A DNA stretch of 52,295 nt. It comes from Actinobacteria bacterium BACL4 MAG-120820-bin23 (GTDB taxonomy: Bacteria; Actinomycetota; Actinomycetes; Nanopelagicales; Nanopelagicaceae). How positions within the stretch are numbered: the first letter of the stretch is position 1; each line of letters begins with the position of its first letter. Made by a program: the position numbers and the translations under genes. Under the pieces are notes generated by a model. The model saw only the letters and a list, made by a program, of their open reading frames with translations, was not told the origin of the DNA and ran no database searches. Positions 8,757-17,316 of the stretch are shown one piece after another. The stretch covers positions 1 to 52,295 of the forward strand of contig LIBD01000001.1 in the NCBI GenBank assembly GCA_001437855.1, read 5' to 3'.

Positions 8757-9529
8757 TGTTACTTGCAATAGATGTAGGAAATACCAACACAGTACTGGGA
8801 GTTTTTAACGGCGATATTTTAGAGCACTCATGGCGAGTTAAAACAGACCCAAGGGATACAGCAGATGAGTTATGGCTGCAATACAGTTCATTGGTAGAAG
8901 GCTTTGATATTACAGGTATTGCAATTTGTTCAACAGTTCCTGCGGTATTACGTGAGGTAAGAAAACTAGTAAATGATCATTACTCTGATTTAAAAAGTGT
9001 GATTATTGAACCTGGCGTAAAGACCGGCGTACCTTTATTAGTTGATAATCCGAAAGAGATTGGTGCAGATCGAATAGTTAATACCTTAGCCGCATCTACT
9101 TTATATGGAAAAGATGGACCAGCTATTGTGGTTGATTTTGGCACCTCAACAAATTTAGATGTTGTCTCTCCCAAGGGTGAATTTTTAGGAGGAGCTTTAG
9201 CGCCAGGGATAGAAATTTCTGTTGAAGCTCTTGCCGCTAGAGCAGCTCAGTTAAGAAAAGTAGAATTAATTAAGCCAAAATCAGTAATTGGTAAAAATAC
9301 CGTAGAAGCGCTGCAATCTGGAACTATTTTTGGCTTTGCTGGCCAAGTAGATGGCTTGGTTAATCGAATTATTGATGAACTTGAAGAGCTATATCCAAAT
9401 TCAGGTGATGTATCGGTGATTGCAACTGGTGGACTTGCACCACTAGTGCTGGGTATTAGCGAAAGTATTGAATTTCATGAGCCAGATCTAACACTTATTG
9501 GATTGCGCTTAGTACATGAGCGTAATTAA
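8756..9529 (+). CDS. coaX: type III pantothenate kinase
   Basis: Phosphorylates pantothenate, the first committed step of CoA synthesis; the type III enzymes are members of the ASKHA fold. At 257 residues it starts LLAIDVGNTNTVLGVF (phosphate-binding loop with the catalytic aspartate D6) and has KEIGADRIVN and VVDFGTSTNLDVV (second phosphate motif). The start overlaps the nadC stop by one base, so it is part of the panC-nadB-nadC-coaX unit, which joins CoA and NAD precursor synthesis. Confidence 0.95.
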   Translation: MLLAIDVGNTNTVLGVFNGDILEHSWRVKTDPRDTADELWLQYSSLVEGFDITGIAICSTVPAVLREVRKLVNDHYSDLKSVIIEPGVKTGVPLLVDNPKEIGADRIVNTLAASTLYGKDGPAIVVDFGTSTNLDVVSPKGEFLGGALAPGIEISVEALAARAAQLRKVELIKPKSVIGKNTVEALQSGTIFGFAGQVDGLVNRIIDELEELYPNSGDVSVIATGGLAPLVLGISESIEFHEPDLTLIGLRLVHERN

Positions 9530-9552
9530 TTCATAACAGCAGCCAGCAGCGA

Positions 9553-9558
9553 TAGGAT
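9553..9558 (+). promoter_or_regulatory. candidate -10 box for lysS
   Basis: TAGGAT, a common actinobacterial -10 form, lies 10 bases before the lysS ATG. If used, the transcript leader would be only a few bases. No convincing -35 box is seen. The AGGA inside it could instead act as a weak ribosome binding site. Confidence 0.35.
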
Positions 9559-9568
9559 TTAACACATT

Positions 9569-11065
9569 ATGGCTGATGAGGATGATCTACCGGAGCAATT
9601 GAGAATTCGGCGAGAAAAACGTGCCGCAATTTTAAAGCGCGGCGCTGAGCCATATCCAGTTGCTGTTCCGAGGACATCATCACTTTCAGAAATCAGATCA
9701 AAGCATAAAGATTTACCAATTGATGTTTCAACCGGAATTATTGAATCGGTAACAGGGCGAGTAATTTTTAAGCGAGATACTGGAAAATTATGTTTTGCAA
9801 ATTTGCGAGAAGGTGATGGCACTGAGCTGCAAGCCATGTTTTCATTAGATAAAATCGGCGAAGACCAATTAGAAATATGGAAAACAGAGATTGATTTAGG
9901 TGACATAGTTTCTGTAACTGGTGAGGTTATTACTTCAAAAAGAGGCGAATTATCAATCTTGGCAAACTCATTCTCATTAGCTGCAAAATCACTTAGACCA
10001 CTGCCAGTAGAGCACAAGCCACTCTCTGAAGAAAGTCGCGTTCGTATGCGATATGTAGATTTAATTGTTCGACCTGAAGCTAGAAGTAATGCCCGCCTGA
10101 GACCTGCAGTTATGCGCTCACTTCGCAATACATTTAACACACGAAATTTTTTAGAGGTTGAAACTCCAATGTTGCAAGTAATGCATGGGGGTGCAGCCGC
10201 TAGGCCATTTAAAACTTTTAGTAACGCTTATGAGATGGATCTGTTTTTAAGGATTGCTCCAGAGTTATATTTAAAAAGATGTGTAGTTGGTGGTCTGGAA
10301 AAAGTATATGAAATAAATAGGAATTTTCGTAATGAAGGAGCCGACTCATCCCATTCACCTGAATTTGCAATGATTGAATCTTATGAAGCATATGGTGACT
10401 GGAATAGTATGGCTGATTTAACTCAATCATTAGTACAGCAAGCGGCTAAGGATGTTTTTGGCTCACATACTGCAAAACATTTTGATGGTCGAGAGATTGA
10501 TCTAGGTGGAAAGTGGAATGAAATTTCGTTATTTGATGCCATCTCAGAAGGTGTTGGCCAAGAGGTAACAGCACTAACTAGTCATGAAGAGCTAAAGAAA
10601 ATTGCTACAAAACTTGGTATAAAAATAGATCCTAAGTGGATTACTGGAAAGTTAGCCGAAGAGATTTTTGAGCATGTAGCTAAAGATAAATTAATTAAGC
10701 CAACATTTGTTAAGGGATTTCCGATTGATACCTCACCGCTAGTAAGAGTCCATCGTGAAGTAGCAGGAGTTGCTGAAAAGTGGGATTTATATGTTGAAGG
10801 CTTTGAGTTAGCAACTGGTTACTCAGAGTTAGTTGACCCAGTAATTCAGCGCGAGCGGTTAGTTGAACAATCTAAACTAGGAGCCAGTGGTGACTTAGAA
10901 GCTATGGGACTTGATGAAGATTTTCTGAAAGCTATGGAGTATGGCATGCCACCTATGGGTGGAATGGGAATGGGTGTCGATAGATTGTTAATGGCATTAA
11001 CTGGTTTGGGTATTAGGGAAACTATTTTATTTCCATTGGTTAAACCAATAAGTGGTGATGAGTAA
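9569..11065 (+). CDS. lysS: lysyl-tRNA synthetase (class II)
   Basis: Charges tRNA-Lys with lysine. The 498-residue protein has an N-terminal OB-fold anticodon-binding domain (about 50-150, including VTGRVIFKRDTGKLCF) and a class II catalytic core: motif 1 around FLEVETPMLQ, motif 2 as YEINRNFRNEGAD, and motif 3 as GMGMGVDRLLMALTG. It has no extra C-terminal membrane domain of the LysX type. It sits between coaX and an ArgA-like acetyltransferase; the lsr2 gene found near lysS and clpC in many actinobacteria is absent. Confidence 0.97.
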   Translation: MADEDDLPEQLRIRREKRAAILKRGAEPYPVAVPRTSSLSEIRSKHKDLPIDVSTGIIESVTGRVIFKRDTGKLCFANLREGDGTELQAMFSLDKIGEDQLEIWKTEIDLGDIVSVTGEVITSKRGELSILANSFSLAAKSLRPLPVEHKPLSEESRVRMRYVDLIVRPEARSNARLRPAVMRSLRNTFNTRNFLEVETPMLQVMHGGAAARPFKTFSNAYEMDLFLRIAPELYLKRCVVGGLEKVYEINRNFRNEGADSSHSPEFAMIESYEAYGDWNSMADLTQSLVQQAAKDVFGSHTAKHFDGREIDLGGKWNEISLFDAISEGVGQEVTALTSHEELKKIATKLGIKIDPKWITGKLAEEIFEHVAKDKLIKPTFVKGFPIDTSPLVRVHREVAGVAEKWDLYVEGFELATGYSELVDPVIQRERLVEQSKLGASGDLEAMGLDEDFLKAMEYGMPPMGGMGMGVDRLLMALTGLGIRETILFPLVKPISGDE

Positions 11066-11563
11066 ATGTCTACTTTAATAAGACCTGCAAAAACTTCAGA
11101 TATTAAGATAATTAGAGAAATTGTCTCTCACTATATTGGCGAACGCAGGTTGCTTGCAAAAGAAACAGTTACCCTCTATGAAACTGTTCAAGAATTTTCA
11201 GTCGCAGAGGTGGATGGGGAAGTAGTTGGTTGCGGTGCACTACATGTTTTGTGGGAAGATCTAGCTGAGGTTAGAACTGTTGCAGTTAAGCAAGATTTTC
11301 ATGGCCAAGGCATCGGACATCAATTACTAGAGAACATAATTGAAAGAGCAAAAATAGTTGGCGTTAAGCGAGTATTTTGCTTAACTTTTGAAACAAAATT
11401 TTTTGGCTCACATGGTTTTAATGAAATCAAAGGCACACCGGTTGAACCAGATGTTTATGCACAGTTATTGCGTTCTTATGATGATGGAATTGCAGAGTTT
11501 TTGGAGCTAGAAAGTGTTAAACCCAACACTCTTGGGAATACCCGAATGCTTAAAATTCTCTAA
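11066..11563 (+). CDS. argA: GNAT N-acetyltransferase, short ArgA (N-acetylglutamate synthase) type
   Basis: A 165-residue single GNAT domain protein. The acetyl-CoA loop is visible as VKQDFHGQGIGHQLL (about residues 72-86), preceded by LAEVRTVAV, and followed by RVFCLTFETKFFGSHGFNEI. This pattern (FET-x-FF-x-x-HGF) is typical of the short actinobacterial N-acetylglutamate synthases such as M. tuberculosis Rv2747, which start arginine synthesis from glutamate. It begins one base after the lysS stop, so the two are probably co-transcribed. GNAT substrate calls from sequence alone are less secure than the fold; another amino acid acetyltransferase role remains possible. Confidence 0.75.
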   Translation: MSTLIRPAKTSDIKIIREIVSHYIGERRLLAKETVTLYETVQEFSVAEVDGEVVGCGALHVLWEDLAEVRTVAVKQDFHGQGIGHQLLENIIERAKIVGVKRVFCLTFETKFFGSHGFNEIKGTPVEPDVYAQLLRSYDDGIAEFLELESVKPNTLGNTRMLKIL

Positions 11564-11702
11564 ATTTTGGGCATAAACAGGCTGGATGTATTGTTATACA
11601 GCGGTAAGTAGCCCAATATAGGTAGGTTATTCACAGCCAAATCTATGTGCGTAAGGTCCTACCTAACCATTAGGCTATTTCATATAAAGAAAGGTGTCAT
11701 CG
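11564..11702 (+). promoter_or_regulatory. clpC upstream region with inverted repeat, -10 candidate and ribosome binding site
   Basis: The largest gap in the window (139 bases). It holds a perfect 8-base inverted repeat TAGGTAGG (11619-11626) / CCTACCTA (11658-11665), a -10-like TAGGCT at 11671-11676, and a ribosome binding site AGAAAGG at 11688-11694, which gives 8 bases of spacing to the ATG at 11703. No clear -35 box or ClgR-type operator was seen. The repeat could be an operator or a leader hairpin, depending on where transcription starts. Confidence 0.45.
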
Positions 11703-14201
11703 ATGTTTGAGCGGTTTACCGATCGTGCTCGTCGCGTTGTTGTTTTAGCGCAAGAAGAAGCACGCATGCTCAATCACAATTACATTGGCACCGAACATAT
11801 TCTTTTGGGTTTAATCCATGAAGGTGAAGGCGTTGCGGCTAAAGGGCTTGAGTCTTTAGGAATTTCATTAGAGGCAGTTCGTTCCCAAGTTGAAGAAATA
11901 ATTGGCCAAGGACAACAGGCACCATCAGGGCATATTCCGTTTACCCCTAGAGCTAAAAAAGTTTTAGAGCTTTCACTGCGCGAAGCGCTGCAATTAGGAC
12001 ACAACTACATTGGCACCGAACATATTCTTTTAGGATTAATCAGAGAAGGTGAAGGCGTTGCCGCTCAAGTTTTAGTAAAGCTTGGTGCTGACTTATCTCG
12101 CGTTCGCCAACAAGTAATTCAATTGCTATCTGGTTACCAAGGCAAGGAAGCGGTTGCTGCTGGCGGCCCAGCTGAAGGGCAGCCTTCTACATCTTTGGTT
12201 TTGGATCAGTTTGGTAGAAACCTGACACAAGCAGCTCGTGAAGGAAAATTAGATCCAGTAATTGGGCGCGAAAAAGAAATCGAACGCGTAATGCAAATTT
12301 TGTCCCGCAGAACAAAAAATAACCCAGTGCTAATTGGTGAGCCTGGCGTTGGTAAAACTGCAGTTGTTGAAGGCTTAGCACAAGCAATTGTTAAGGGCGA
12401 TATCCCAGAGACTTTAAAAGATAAACAACTTTATTCTCTAGATTTAGGAGCTTTAGTTGCTGGCTCTCGTTATCGCGGTGATTTTGAAGAGAGATTAAAG
12501 AAAGTATTAAAAGAGATTAGAACTCGTGGCGATATCATTTTGTTTATTGATGAAATTCATACCTTAGTCGGAGCTGGCGCAGCTGAAGGTGCAATTGATG
12601 CAGCATCTATTTTGAAGCCAATGTTGGCTCGGGGTGAGTTACAGACTATTGGTGCCACCACACTTGATGAGTATCGTAAACATTTAGAAAAAGATGCAGC
12701 GCTTGAGCGACGTTTCCAACCTATTCAAGTTTCTGAGCCAACAGTTGCACACACAATTGAAATTCTAAAAGGACTTCGCGATCGCTATGAAAGCCACCAT
12801 AAAGTTTCAATTTCAGATGGTGCTTTAGTATCTGCAGCTACGTTGGCTGATCGTTATGTTTCAGATCGCCACCTGCCGGATAAAGCAATTGATTTAATTG
12901 ATGAGGCTGGTTCACGTCTTCGAATCCGAAGAATGACAGTTCCGCCTGAAATTCGGGAGTACGATGACAAAATTGCCTCAGCCCGTAAGGAAAAAGAGTC
13001 TGCAATTGATAGCCAAGATTTTGAGAAGGCAGCTTCTTTGCGCGATAAAGAAAAGAACTTAATTACTGAAAAAGCTGAGCGCGAGAAAAATTGGAAAGCT
13101 GGCGATCTTGATGTTGTTGCTGAAGTTGATGAAGAATTAATTGCTGAAGTACTTTCAACTGCAACTGGAATTCCAGTCTTTAAATTAACTGAGGCTGAGA
13201 CTGCTCGCTTACTTCGCATGGAAGAAGAGTTACATCGCCGCGTAATTGGTCAAGACCAAGCAATTAAAGCTTTATCTCAAGCAATTCGCCGAACACGAGC
13301 AGGCCTTAAAGATCCTAAGCGTCCTGGTGGTTCATTTATATTTGCCGGTCCATCTGGAGTTGGTAAGACAGAGCTTTCAAGAACGCTTGCTCAATTCTTG
13401 TTTGGTGATGCCGATGCATTGATTCAACTTGATATGTCTGAGTACTCTGAAAAACATACCGCCTCTAGATTATTTGGTGCTCCTCCTGGCTATGTTGGTT
13501 ATGACGATGGCGGGCAGCTAACTGAGAAAGTACGTCGACGTCCATTCTCTGTTGTGTTATTTGATGAAATTGAAAAAGCACACCCAGATATTTTCAACTC
13601 ATTACTACAAGTACTAGAAGATGGTCGATTAACAGACTCACAAGGTCGCGTGGTTGATTTCAAGAACACCATAATCATTATGACAACAAACCTTGGAACC
13701 AGGGATATTTCTAAATCACTCTCACTTGGATTTGCTAACATGGCCGATGCGCAGGGAAGTTACGAGCGCATGAAAGCAAAGGTAGGGGATGAGTTAAAAA
13801 CCCACTTCCGTCCAGAATTTTTAAACCGTATTGATGACATTGTTGTCTTCCATCAGTTAACTGAAAAGGAAATTGTTCAAATTGTTGACCTTATGGTTGC
13901 TCATTTAGATGAGCGCCTGCGCAATAAGGATATGGGAATTGAGCTAACCCCAGCGGCAAAAACTTTGCTAGCAAAGCGTGGTTATGATCCTGCACTAGGT
14001 GCCCGTCCACTTCGCCGAACAATTCAGCGCGAACTAGAGGATGTACTATCTGAAAAGATGCTATTTGGTGATTTAAAAGCTGGTGAAATAATTTTGGTAG
14101 ATGTGTCAGATGATACTGATGCAGCAACATTTACCTTTAAAGGTGCTGCAAAATCTACAATGCCAGACACACCTGGGGATTTAGCAGAAGCAACTAATTA
14201 A
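11703..14201 (+). CDS. clpC: ATP-dependent Clp protease ATP-binding subunit ClpC
   Basis: Hsp100 unfoldase that feeds proteins to ClpP. Domains in order: two Clp-N repeats (about 1-150, with the repeated IGTEHILLGLI), first AAA+ domain (Walker A GEPGVGKT about 212-219, Walker B ILFIDEIHTL), a UVR-type segment QDFEKAASLRDKEK, second AAA+ domain (GPSGVGKT about 549-556, VVLFDEIEKAHPD), and a C-terminal D2-small domain. I start it at ATG 11703 (832 residues, MFERFTDRARRVV, the usual actinobacterial N-terminus) and not at the in-frame GTG at 11694, which lies inside the AGAAAGG ribosome binding site. The 3' end overlaps radA, on the other strand, by 8 bases. Confidence 0.97.
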   Translation: MFERFTDRARRVVVLAQEEARMLNHNYIGTEHILLGLIHEGEGVAAKGLESLGISLEAVRSQVEEIIGQGQQAPSGHIPFTPRAKKVLELSLREALQLGHNYIGTEHILLGLIREGEGVAAQVLVKLGADLSRVRQQVIQLLSGYQGKEAVAAGGPAEGQPSTSLVLDQFGRNLTQAAREGKLDPVIGREKEIERVMQILSRRTKNNPVLIGEPGVGKTAVVEGLAQAIVKGDIPETLKDKQLYSLDLGALVAGSRYRGDFEERLKKVLKEIRTRGDIILFIDEIHTLVGAGAAEGAIDAASILKPMLARGELQTIGATTLDEYRKHLEKDAALERRFQPIQVSEPTVAHTIEILKGLRDRYESHHKVSISDGALVSAATLADRYVSDRHLPDKAIDLIDEAGSRLRIRRMTVPPEIREYDDKIASARKEKESAIDSQDFEKAASLRDKEKNLITEKAEREKNWKAGDLDVVAEVDEELIAEVLSTATGIPVFKLTEAETARLLRMEEELHRRVIGQDQAIKALSQAIRRTRAGLKDPKRPGGSFIFAGPSGVGKTELSRTLAQFLFGDADALIQLDMSEYSEKHTASRLFGAPPGYVGYDDGGQLTEKVRRRPFSVVLFDEIEKAHPDIFNSLLQVLEDGRLTDSQGRVVDFKNTIIIMTTNLGTRDISKSLSLGFANMADAQGSYERMKAKVGDELKTHFRPEFLNRIDDIVVFHQLTEKEIVQIVDLMVAHLDERLRNKDMGIELTPAAKTLLAKRGYDPALGARPLRRTIQRELEDVLSEKMLFGDLKAGEIILVDVSDDTDAATFTFKGAAKSTMPDTPGDLAEATN

Positions 14202-15564
14202 TTTTTACTTTACTTATTGCCTGTTCAACCCTAGCTGCCTCCAAGATTTCCATACCAGTAATTTTTAAATCACTTCCCATTGGAACGATGGCTCGTTTAA
14301 ATCCTAATCTGGCAGCTTCTTGAACTCGCTGGGTAATGCCAGTTACTTTTCTAATTTCTCCCGCTAATCCAACTTCACCAATTGCAACTAAATCAGCAGG
14401 TAGGGCTAAACCTTTAGCTGCAGATGCAACCGAAAGCGCGACTGCCAGATCAGCCGATGGTTCATTTATTTTCATACCACCAACTGTGGCAACATAAACA
14501 TCTCGACCAGAAATTTTTATACCAGCTCTTAGCTCAAGAACTGCCAGTGTCATTGCAGTCCGTGAGTTATCTAATCCACTAGTTACTCGCCTGGAGTTTC
14601 CCCAATCTCTACCATCTGGGTTAGCAACACTCACTAGCGATTGAATTTCAGCTAACAATGCTCGCCTTCCCTCTAGCGCCACAGTTACACAAGTTCCTGG
14701 TACTGGATCTGTATGGCGAGAGGTAAATAAACCAGTTGGATCTGGCAGTCCAACAATTCCGGAATCATTTAAATCAAAACAACCAACTTCATCAGATGCA
14801 CCAAACCTATTTTTAATAGCTCTGATTAATCTAAGCCTTGAATGGCGCTCTCCTTCAAAATTAAGCACTACATCTACCAAATGCTCAAGCAAGCGAGGCC
14901 CAGCAATAGATCCATCTTTAGTTACATGCCCAACTAGCACTAGAGTGATAGATCGTTCTTTTGCTATTCGAATTAAAGCTGCTGCAATTTCCCGCACCTG
15001 GGTAACACCACCTGGGGCACCATCAACTGTTGAGCTTGAAATTGTTTGGATTGAATCAATAACTAATAGCTCTGGTTTAACTGAATCAATATGAGCGATA
15101 ACAGCGCCTAAATCTGATTCAGCTGCCAGCCATAAATTTTTATCAATTGCATTAAGCCGCTCTGCTCGCAGTCGTACTTGTGAGGCAGACTCTTCGCCAC
15201 TTATATATAATGAAAGAATTCCTTGCTTTGCAGTCTCAGCTGCAACAGTTAGCAATAAGGTTGATTTTCCTACTCCAGGTTCACCAGCAAGCAATATCGC
15301 AGCTCCAGGAACTAAACCACCACCTAAAACTCTATCTAACTCACCAACACCACTTGATCTAGCTTTTGCACTTGCTAAATCAACATCACCTATTGGCCTA
15401 GCGGCCGTTGTTACATTTCCTGCAACTAGTGAAAGTTTTTTGGGTGCAGATATTTCTTCAACTGTTCCCCAGGCTTGGCACTCACCACATCTACCAACCC
15501 ATTTTGTAGCGCTCCAGCCGCACTCAACACATCTAAAGGGATCTTTTGCTGGAGCTTTTGCCAT
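14194..15564 (-). CDS. radA: DNA repair protein RadA
   Basis: Branch-migrating ATPase for recombinational repair. The 456-residue protein has an N-terminal zinc finger (C12, C15, C26, C29), a RecA-like ATPase core with Walker A GEPGVGKS at 94-101 and LLVIDSIQT as Walker B, the RadA-specific KNRFG motif at 251-255, and a C-terminal Lon-protease-like domain (about 280-456). Start ATG at 15564; there is no ribosome binding site, but TAGATT lies 6 bases upstream, fitting a leaderless transcript. It converges on clpC and overlaps it by 8 bases. Confidence 0.97.
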   Translation of the reverse strand: MAKAPAKDPFRCVECGWSATKWVGRCGECQAWGTVEEISAPKKLSLVAGNVTTAARPIGDVDLASAKARSSGVGELDRVLGGGLVPGAAILLAGEPGVGKSTLLLTVAAETAKQGILSLYISGEESASQVRLRAERLNAIDKNLWLAAESDLGAVIAHIDSVKPELLVIDSIQTISSSTVDGAPGGVTQVREIAAALIRIAKERSITLVLVGHVTKDGSIAGPRLLEHLVDVVLNFEGERHSRLRLIRAIKNRFGASDEVGCFDLNDSGIVGLPDPTGLFTSRHTDPVPGTCVTVALEGRRALLAEIQSLVSVANPDGRDWGNSRRVTSGLDNSRTAMTLAVLELRAGIKISGRDVYVATVGGMKINEPSADLAVALSVASAAKGLALPADLVAIGEVGLAGEIRKVTGITQRVQEAARLGFKRAIVPMGSDLKITGMEILEAARVEQAISKVKIN

Positions 15565-15570
15565 GGTAAT

Positions 15571-15576
15571 AATCTA
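15571..15576 (-). promoter_or_regulatory. candidate leaderless -10 box for radA
   Basis: On the - strand, TAGATT is followed by 6 bases and then the radA ATG, with no Shine-Dalgarno sequence between. Transcription would start at or next to the A of the start codon. It lies in the 26-base gap after the cysteine-rich gene. No good -35 box is seen. Confidence 0.45.
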
Positions 15577-15590
15577 ATGGCTGGCACTGA

Positions 15591-16448
15591 CTATCGCTGT
15601 TCTTGCACAGCCTTTGTCGCTGGGTGTATTACAAATAGTGGCAATTCGCGCTTTTTTTGCGCTTTTTTAGTAGCTGCAATTGCAGCCATTCGAGCGTCAC
15701 ACAATTTTTCTAGTTCAGAGTATGCAGATTTGCCCATCATCGCAACTAATTCAACCTTGCTTGATTGGTAAACCGGAATTTTTCCAATGTGAGCCTCTGA
15801 GTTACTTGTGCAGTACCAATCTAAATCTTCCCCACCCTCACCCCAAGCTAATCTTTCATACTCACTAATTACTACAACTGTAAATTTCTTATCACCAATT
15901 TCTTTTACTTCCCAATATCTACGTAGTGGCAGTTGCCAACAAATATCAGGCTTAGTATCTACTGGGTGAGAGCCTTCCTTGTTAGCTAAATGATGTAATG
16001 CACATCCAAACCGTCCGGTAAAACCAGGAGCTTCATACCCGACTCGATTTAGAAAAATACACGAGCCATCAATTTTTTTAGTCTTACGATCTTTATCCAA
16101 CCCGATTTCACTGATGTTTAATTTTTTATTTGATTTTGAATGGGCCTGATCATAAAATTGCCATTCAGATTTAGTTAATTTTTTAGCAGCCTTTAAAACT
16201 CGCTCTTCATCCTCTTTCCCTGTGTAATAGGCGCCATCCGAACAACACCCATCATTTGGTTTATCAGCATCAATCCCACAACAGCCATTTCCATAAATAC
16301 ATTGCCAATAAGAGGTTAACCAGGTTAAGTCACACTTAAAAAATTCCTCAGAATTATCTGGGTTTACAAATTCGACCCAATCACGCGCGAAATTTGAGGG
16401 GAATTCGTTCTTAGATAATTTCGAATTGGACTTCTTGGTAGATTTCAT
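15591..16448 (-). CDS. cysteine-rich conserved protein of unknown function
   Basis: Not recognised with certainty. From the ATG at 16448 it has 285 residues. A cluster FKCDLTWL (C39), C50, CC at 56-57 and CC at 68-69 lies in the first quarter, with more single cysteines later (SCIFL, FGCALHH, DICWQ, WYCTS, LCDAR), as expected for a metal or Fe-S site. The CDL...C...GCC spacing recalls the CxxCC-type families (YkgJ, DUF3109), but I cannot confirm membership. A lysine- and aromatic-rich middle and an ATKKAQKKR segment near the C-terminus follow. The frame runs open to an upstream ATG at 16598, which I reject because it would overlap divergent proC by 95 bases. TAAACT lies 8 bases before the chosen ATG. 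It is upstream of radA on the same strand. Confidence 0.75.
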   Translation of the reverse strand: MKSTKKSNSKLSKNEFPSNFARDWVEFVNPDNSEEFFKCDLTWLTSYWQCIYGNGCCGIDADKPNDGCCSDGAYYTGKEDEERVLKAAKKLTKSEWQFYDQAHSKSNKKLNISEIGLDKDRKTKKIDGSCIFLNRVGYEAPGFTGRFGCALHHLANKEGSHPVDTKPDICWQLPLRRYWEVKEIGDKKFTVVVISEYERLAWGEGGEDLDWYCTSNSEAHIGKIPVYQSSKVELVAMMGKSAYSELEKLCDARMAAIAATKKAQKKRELPLFVIHPATKAVQEQR

Positions 16449-16456
16449 AGAGTCGC

Positions 16457-16462
16457 AGTTTA
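16457..16462 (-). promoter_or_regulatory. candidate -10 box for the cysteine-rich gene
   Basis: On the - strand TAAACT is followed by 8 bases and the ATG at 16448, with no ribosome binding site. It shares the short divergent gap with the proC promoter candidate. Confidence 0.4.
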
Positions 16463-16491
16463 GGCTCAAGCAAGAGTAAAGACTAATTGGG

Positions 16492-16497
16492 TAGGCT
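16492..16497 (+). promoter_or_regulatory. candidate leaderless -10 box for proC
   Basis: TAGGCT is followed by 6 bases and the proC ATG at 16504, with no Shine-Dalgarno sequence. No clear -35 box. Confidence 0.45.
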
Positions 16498-16503
16498 TTA
16501 AGT

Positions 16504-17316
16504 ATGAATCTGGCCGCTAATGAAAAGAGTATTGGCTTCATTGGTGCAGGCATTATGGGTGCCTCCTTGATCAGGGGATTATTAAATTCTTCAATCAAGG
16601 CAAACCAAATATATATAAGTGAAAAAAACCTGGAGCGAGCTACTGAGGTTACAAGCCAGTTTAGTGTTGAGAATTTGAGCTTAAGTCAGATAACTCAAAA
16701 GTGTGAAGTTATATTTCTTTCGGTTAAGCCTCAAGACTTAGAAAATGTACTTAAAGAGATTAGTGGCAGCTTAAAAAATGATGCATTGTTGATTTCAATT
16801 GCTGCTGGTAAAACAAGTAATTTTATTGAGGGCCTACTTAAATCAAAAAATCCTGTTGTCAGAGTAATGCCTAATACTCCTGCCCAAATTGGCAAAGGTG
16901 TGTCGGTAATTTCGGCTGGAACCTTTGCTACTAAAGCCGATTTAGATTTAACAAAAGAATTGCTTTCTAGCACTGGTTTGGTGATCGAAGTAGAAGAGTC
17001 ACAACAAGATGCAGTTACAGCAGTAAGTGGTTCAGGACCTGCATACTTTTTTAGTTTTGTAGAGTCAATGATCAAATCTGGCGTCAAACTCGGCTTAAGT
17101 GAAGAAATTGCTACAAAGCTTGCAATTGGCACAATTGTTGGCTCCGCAGCGATGCTACAGGAAAGCGGAATTGACGCAGCAACTTTAAGAAAAAATGTAA
17201 CTAGTCCAAATGGAACCACAGCTGCAGCTCTAGAAGTGTTCTCAAAGAAAAAGCTAGATGACATTATTAATGAAGCGATGACAGCTGCTAAAAAGAGGTC
17301 GCAGGAGTTGGCTTGA
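16504..17316 (+). CDS. proC: pyrroline-5-carboxylate reductase
   Basis: Last step of proline synthesis: reduces 1-pyrroline-5-carboxylate with NAD(P)H. The 270-residue protein has the Rossmann loop IGFIGAGIMGASLIRGLL near the N-terminus, VVRVMPNTPAQIGKG in the middle, and the C-terminal signature with AVSGSGPAYFF and LRKNVTSPNGTTAAALE. The order proC followed by the bS22 gene is also seen in mycobacteria and streptomycetes. The stop overlaps the next gene's TTG start by 4 bases (TTGA). Confidence 0.96.
   Translation: MNLAANEKSIGFIGAGIMGASLIRGLLNSSIKANQIYISEKNLERATEVTSQFSVENLSLSQITQKCEVIFLSVKPQDLENVLKEISGSLKNDALLISIAAGKTSNFIEGLLKSKNPVVRVMPNTPAQIGKGVSVISAGTFATKADLDLTKELLSSTGLVIEVEESQQDAVTAVSGSGPAYFFSFVESMIKSGVKLGLSEEIATKLAIGTIVGSAAMLQESGIDAATLRKNVTSPNGTTAAALEVFSKKKLDDIINEAMTAAKKRSQELA

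Noticed and set aside
9559..10140. Open frame of 193 codons on the - strand opposite lysS
   Set aside because: Antisense to the conserved N-terminal domain of lysyl-tRNA synthetase; no plausible protein features.
11587..11600. Small hairpin TGTAT-TGTT-ATACA after the argA-like gene as a terminator
   Set aside because: Only 5 AT-rich base pairs and no T-run; too weak to call.
14194..14225. Shared terminator between convergent clpC and radA
   Set aside because: The junction is AT-rich with T-runs but no hairpin with a GC stem could be found.
16449..16598. N-terminal extension of the cysteine-rich protein to an ATG at 16598
   Set aside because: It would run across the divergent promoter and 95 bases of proC, and its sequence is the antisense of proC's conserved Rossmann loop.
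16731..17264. Open frame of 177 codons on the - strand opposite proC
   Set aside because: Fully inside proC, low-complexity serine-rich translation, no family features.
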